A stretch of 64,000 nucleotides of DNA from Halocaridina rubra (taxonomy: Eukaryota; Arthropoda; Malacostraca; Decapoda; Atyidae), in assembly GCA_037179515.1 (NCBI GenBank), contig JAXCGZ010000056.1, forward strand, positions 47,501-111,500. Direction: 5' to 3'. A model generated the notes under the pieces. The model made no database searches. It was not told where the DNA came from and was given only the letters and a program-made list of their open reading frames with translations. Positions 63,924-64,000 of the stretch are shown here, in pieces; within the stretch, counting starts at the first letter, position 1, and every line of letters starts with the position of its first letter. The translations under genes and the position numbers were made by a program.

Positions 63924-63925
<2 letters not shown>
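62906..63925 (-). mobile_element. LINE (jockey/CR1-like), 3' part, broken ORF
   Basis: 3' end CCGGTGTCACACTCATAAAA (sense) next to (TAA)n; UTR 62906-63096; coding remnant 63097-63900. 5'-truncated or interrupted at the terminal (AT)n tract. Shares its 3' end with family-B SINEs. Shorter copies are at 8460, 34891 and 56336. Confidence 0.85.
63097..63822 (-). pseudogene. LINE reverse transcriptase C-terminal region (frameshifted)
   Basis: Piece 1 (63822-63550): LQRISKWGTQNLVKLNASKT, then EFLAIS, with SINTLGIHIAFNLSWRNHI, the RT thumb region. Piece 2, in another frame (about 63545-63370): YKGLIRPCLEYCSRILGASS and VQSEAVRLINDPSL. Piece 3 (63324-63097): SRLWNSLPPSVFRNSYDLSS and FKKQIYRHL, the usual end. 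At least two frame changes separate them; one lies near 63360. The FADD palm motif is not in the window. Dead copy. Confidence 0.82.

Positions 63926-63929
<4 letters not shown>

Positions 63930-64000
<71 letters not shown>
63930..64000. repeat. (AT)n microsatellite running off the window
   Basis: About 35 pure AT units up to the last base. Confidence 0.97.

Overview
This is a eukaryotic nuclear window, most likely from an arthropod and probably a decapod crustacean. The evidence is intron-containing genes with canonical GT/AG sites, AT-rich DNA, very long microsatellites (AT, GA, TG, TAA and GATA classes), and many tRNA-derived SINEs, non-LTR retrotransposon fragments and Tc1/mariner (Tigger/pogo) and hAT elements. 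No species marker is present, so the taxon is an inference. No operons, CRISPR arrays, rRNA operon or intact tRNA genes were seen.

Two host genes are supported and they converge tail to tail. (1) A RING-finger gene on the + strand (coding exons at 11391-11644, 12465-12533, 14097-14264, 18570-18738 and 29677-30357) starts with a C3HC4 RING and continues into a long acidic, Ser/Asp/Glu-rich region. All junctions are phase-consistent and give 446 residues, but the last intron is less certain. (2) NDUFAF4, a mitochondrial complex I assembly factor, lies on the - strand. Its five coding exons (40664-40508, 39763-39669, 36577-36482, 36066-35940, 34459-34278) join in frame to 218 residues. The 3' half of its exon 4 is tandemly duplicated with a retroposon fragment.

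The rest is repeats. 0-9 kb: a Tigger transposase end, a foldback element, a microsatellite-flanked cassette (three copies here) and a LINE end. 9-30 kb (RING gene introns): a hAT MITE with 8-bp target duplications, nested mariner-type MITEs ending 23 nt before an exon, a 35-bp minisatellite, a 232-bp tandem repeat, a 3.3-kb RTE-like LINE with broken frames and a 1.4-kb Tigger/pogo-like element. 30-41 kb: NDUFAF4 plus a 5S rRNA-like SINE and a deleted hAT element with a BED zinc-finger remnant. 41-49 kb: a LINE whose last ~500 bp form a 528-bp tandem array. 49-64 kb: very long microsatellites, a dense cluster of one tRNA-SINE family, a second foldback MITE copy, a dimeric satellite and another LINE end running off the window edge.

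Retroposon biology ties much of this together. One SINE family appears to share its 3' end with the LINE at 62.9-63.9 kb, and one tRNA-SINE family appears 16 times, two copies with clear target-site duplications. No novel multi-gene system was found. The most noteworthy items are structural: the LINE-end satellite, the nested MITE at a splice acceptor, the partial exon duplication in NDUFAF4 and the alternating-monomer satellite.
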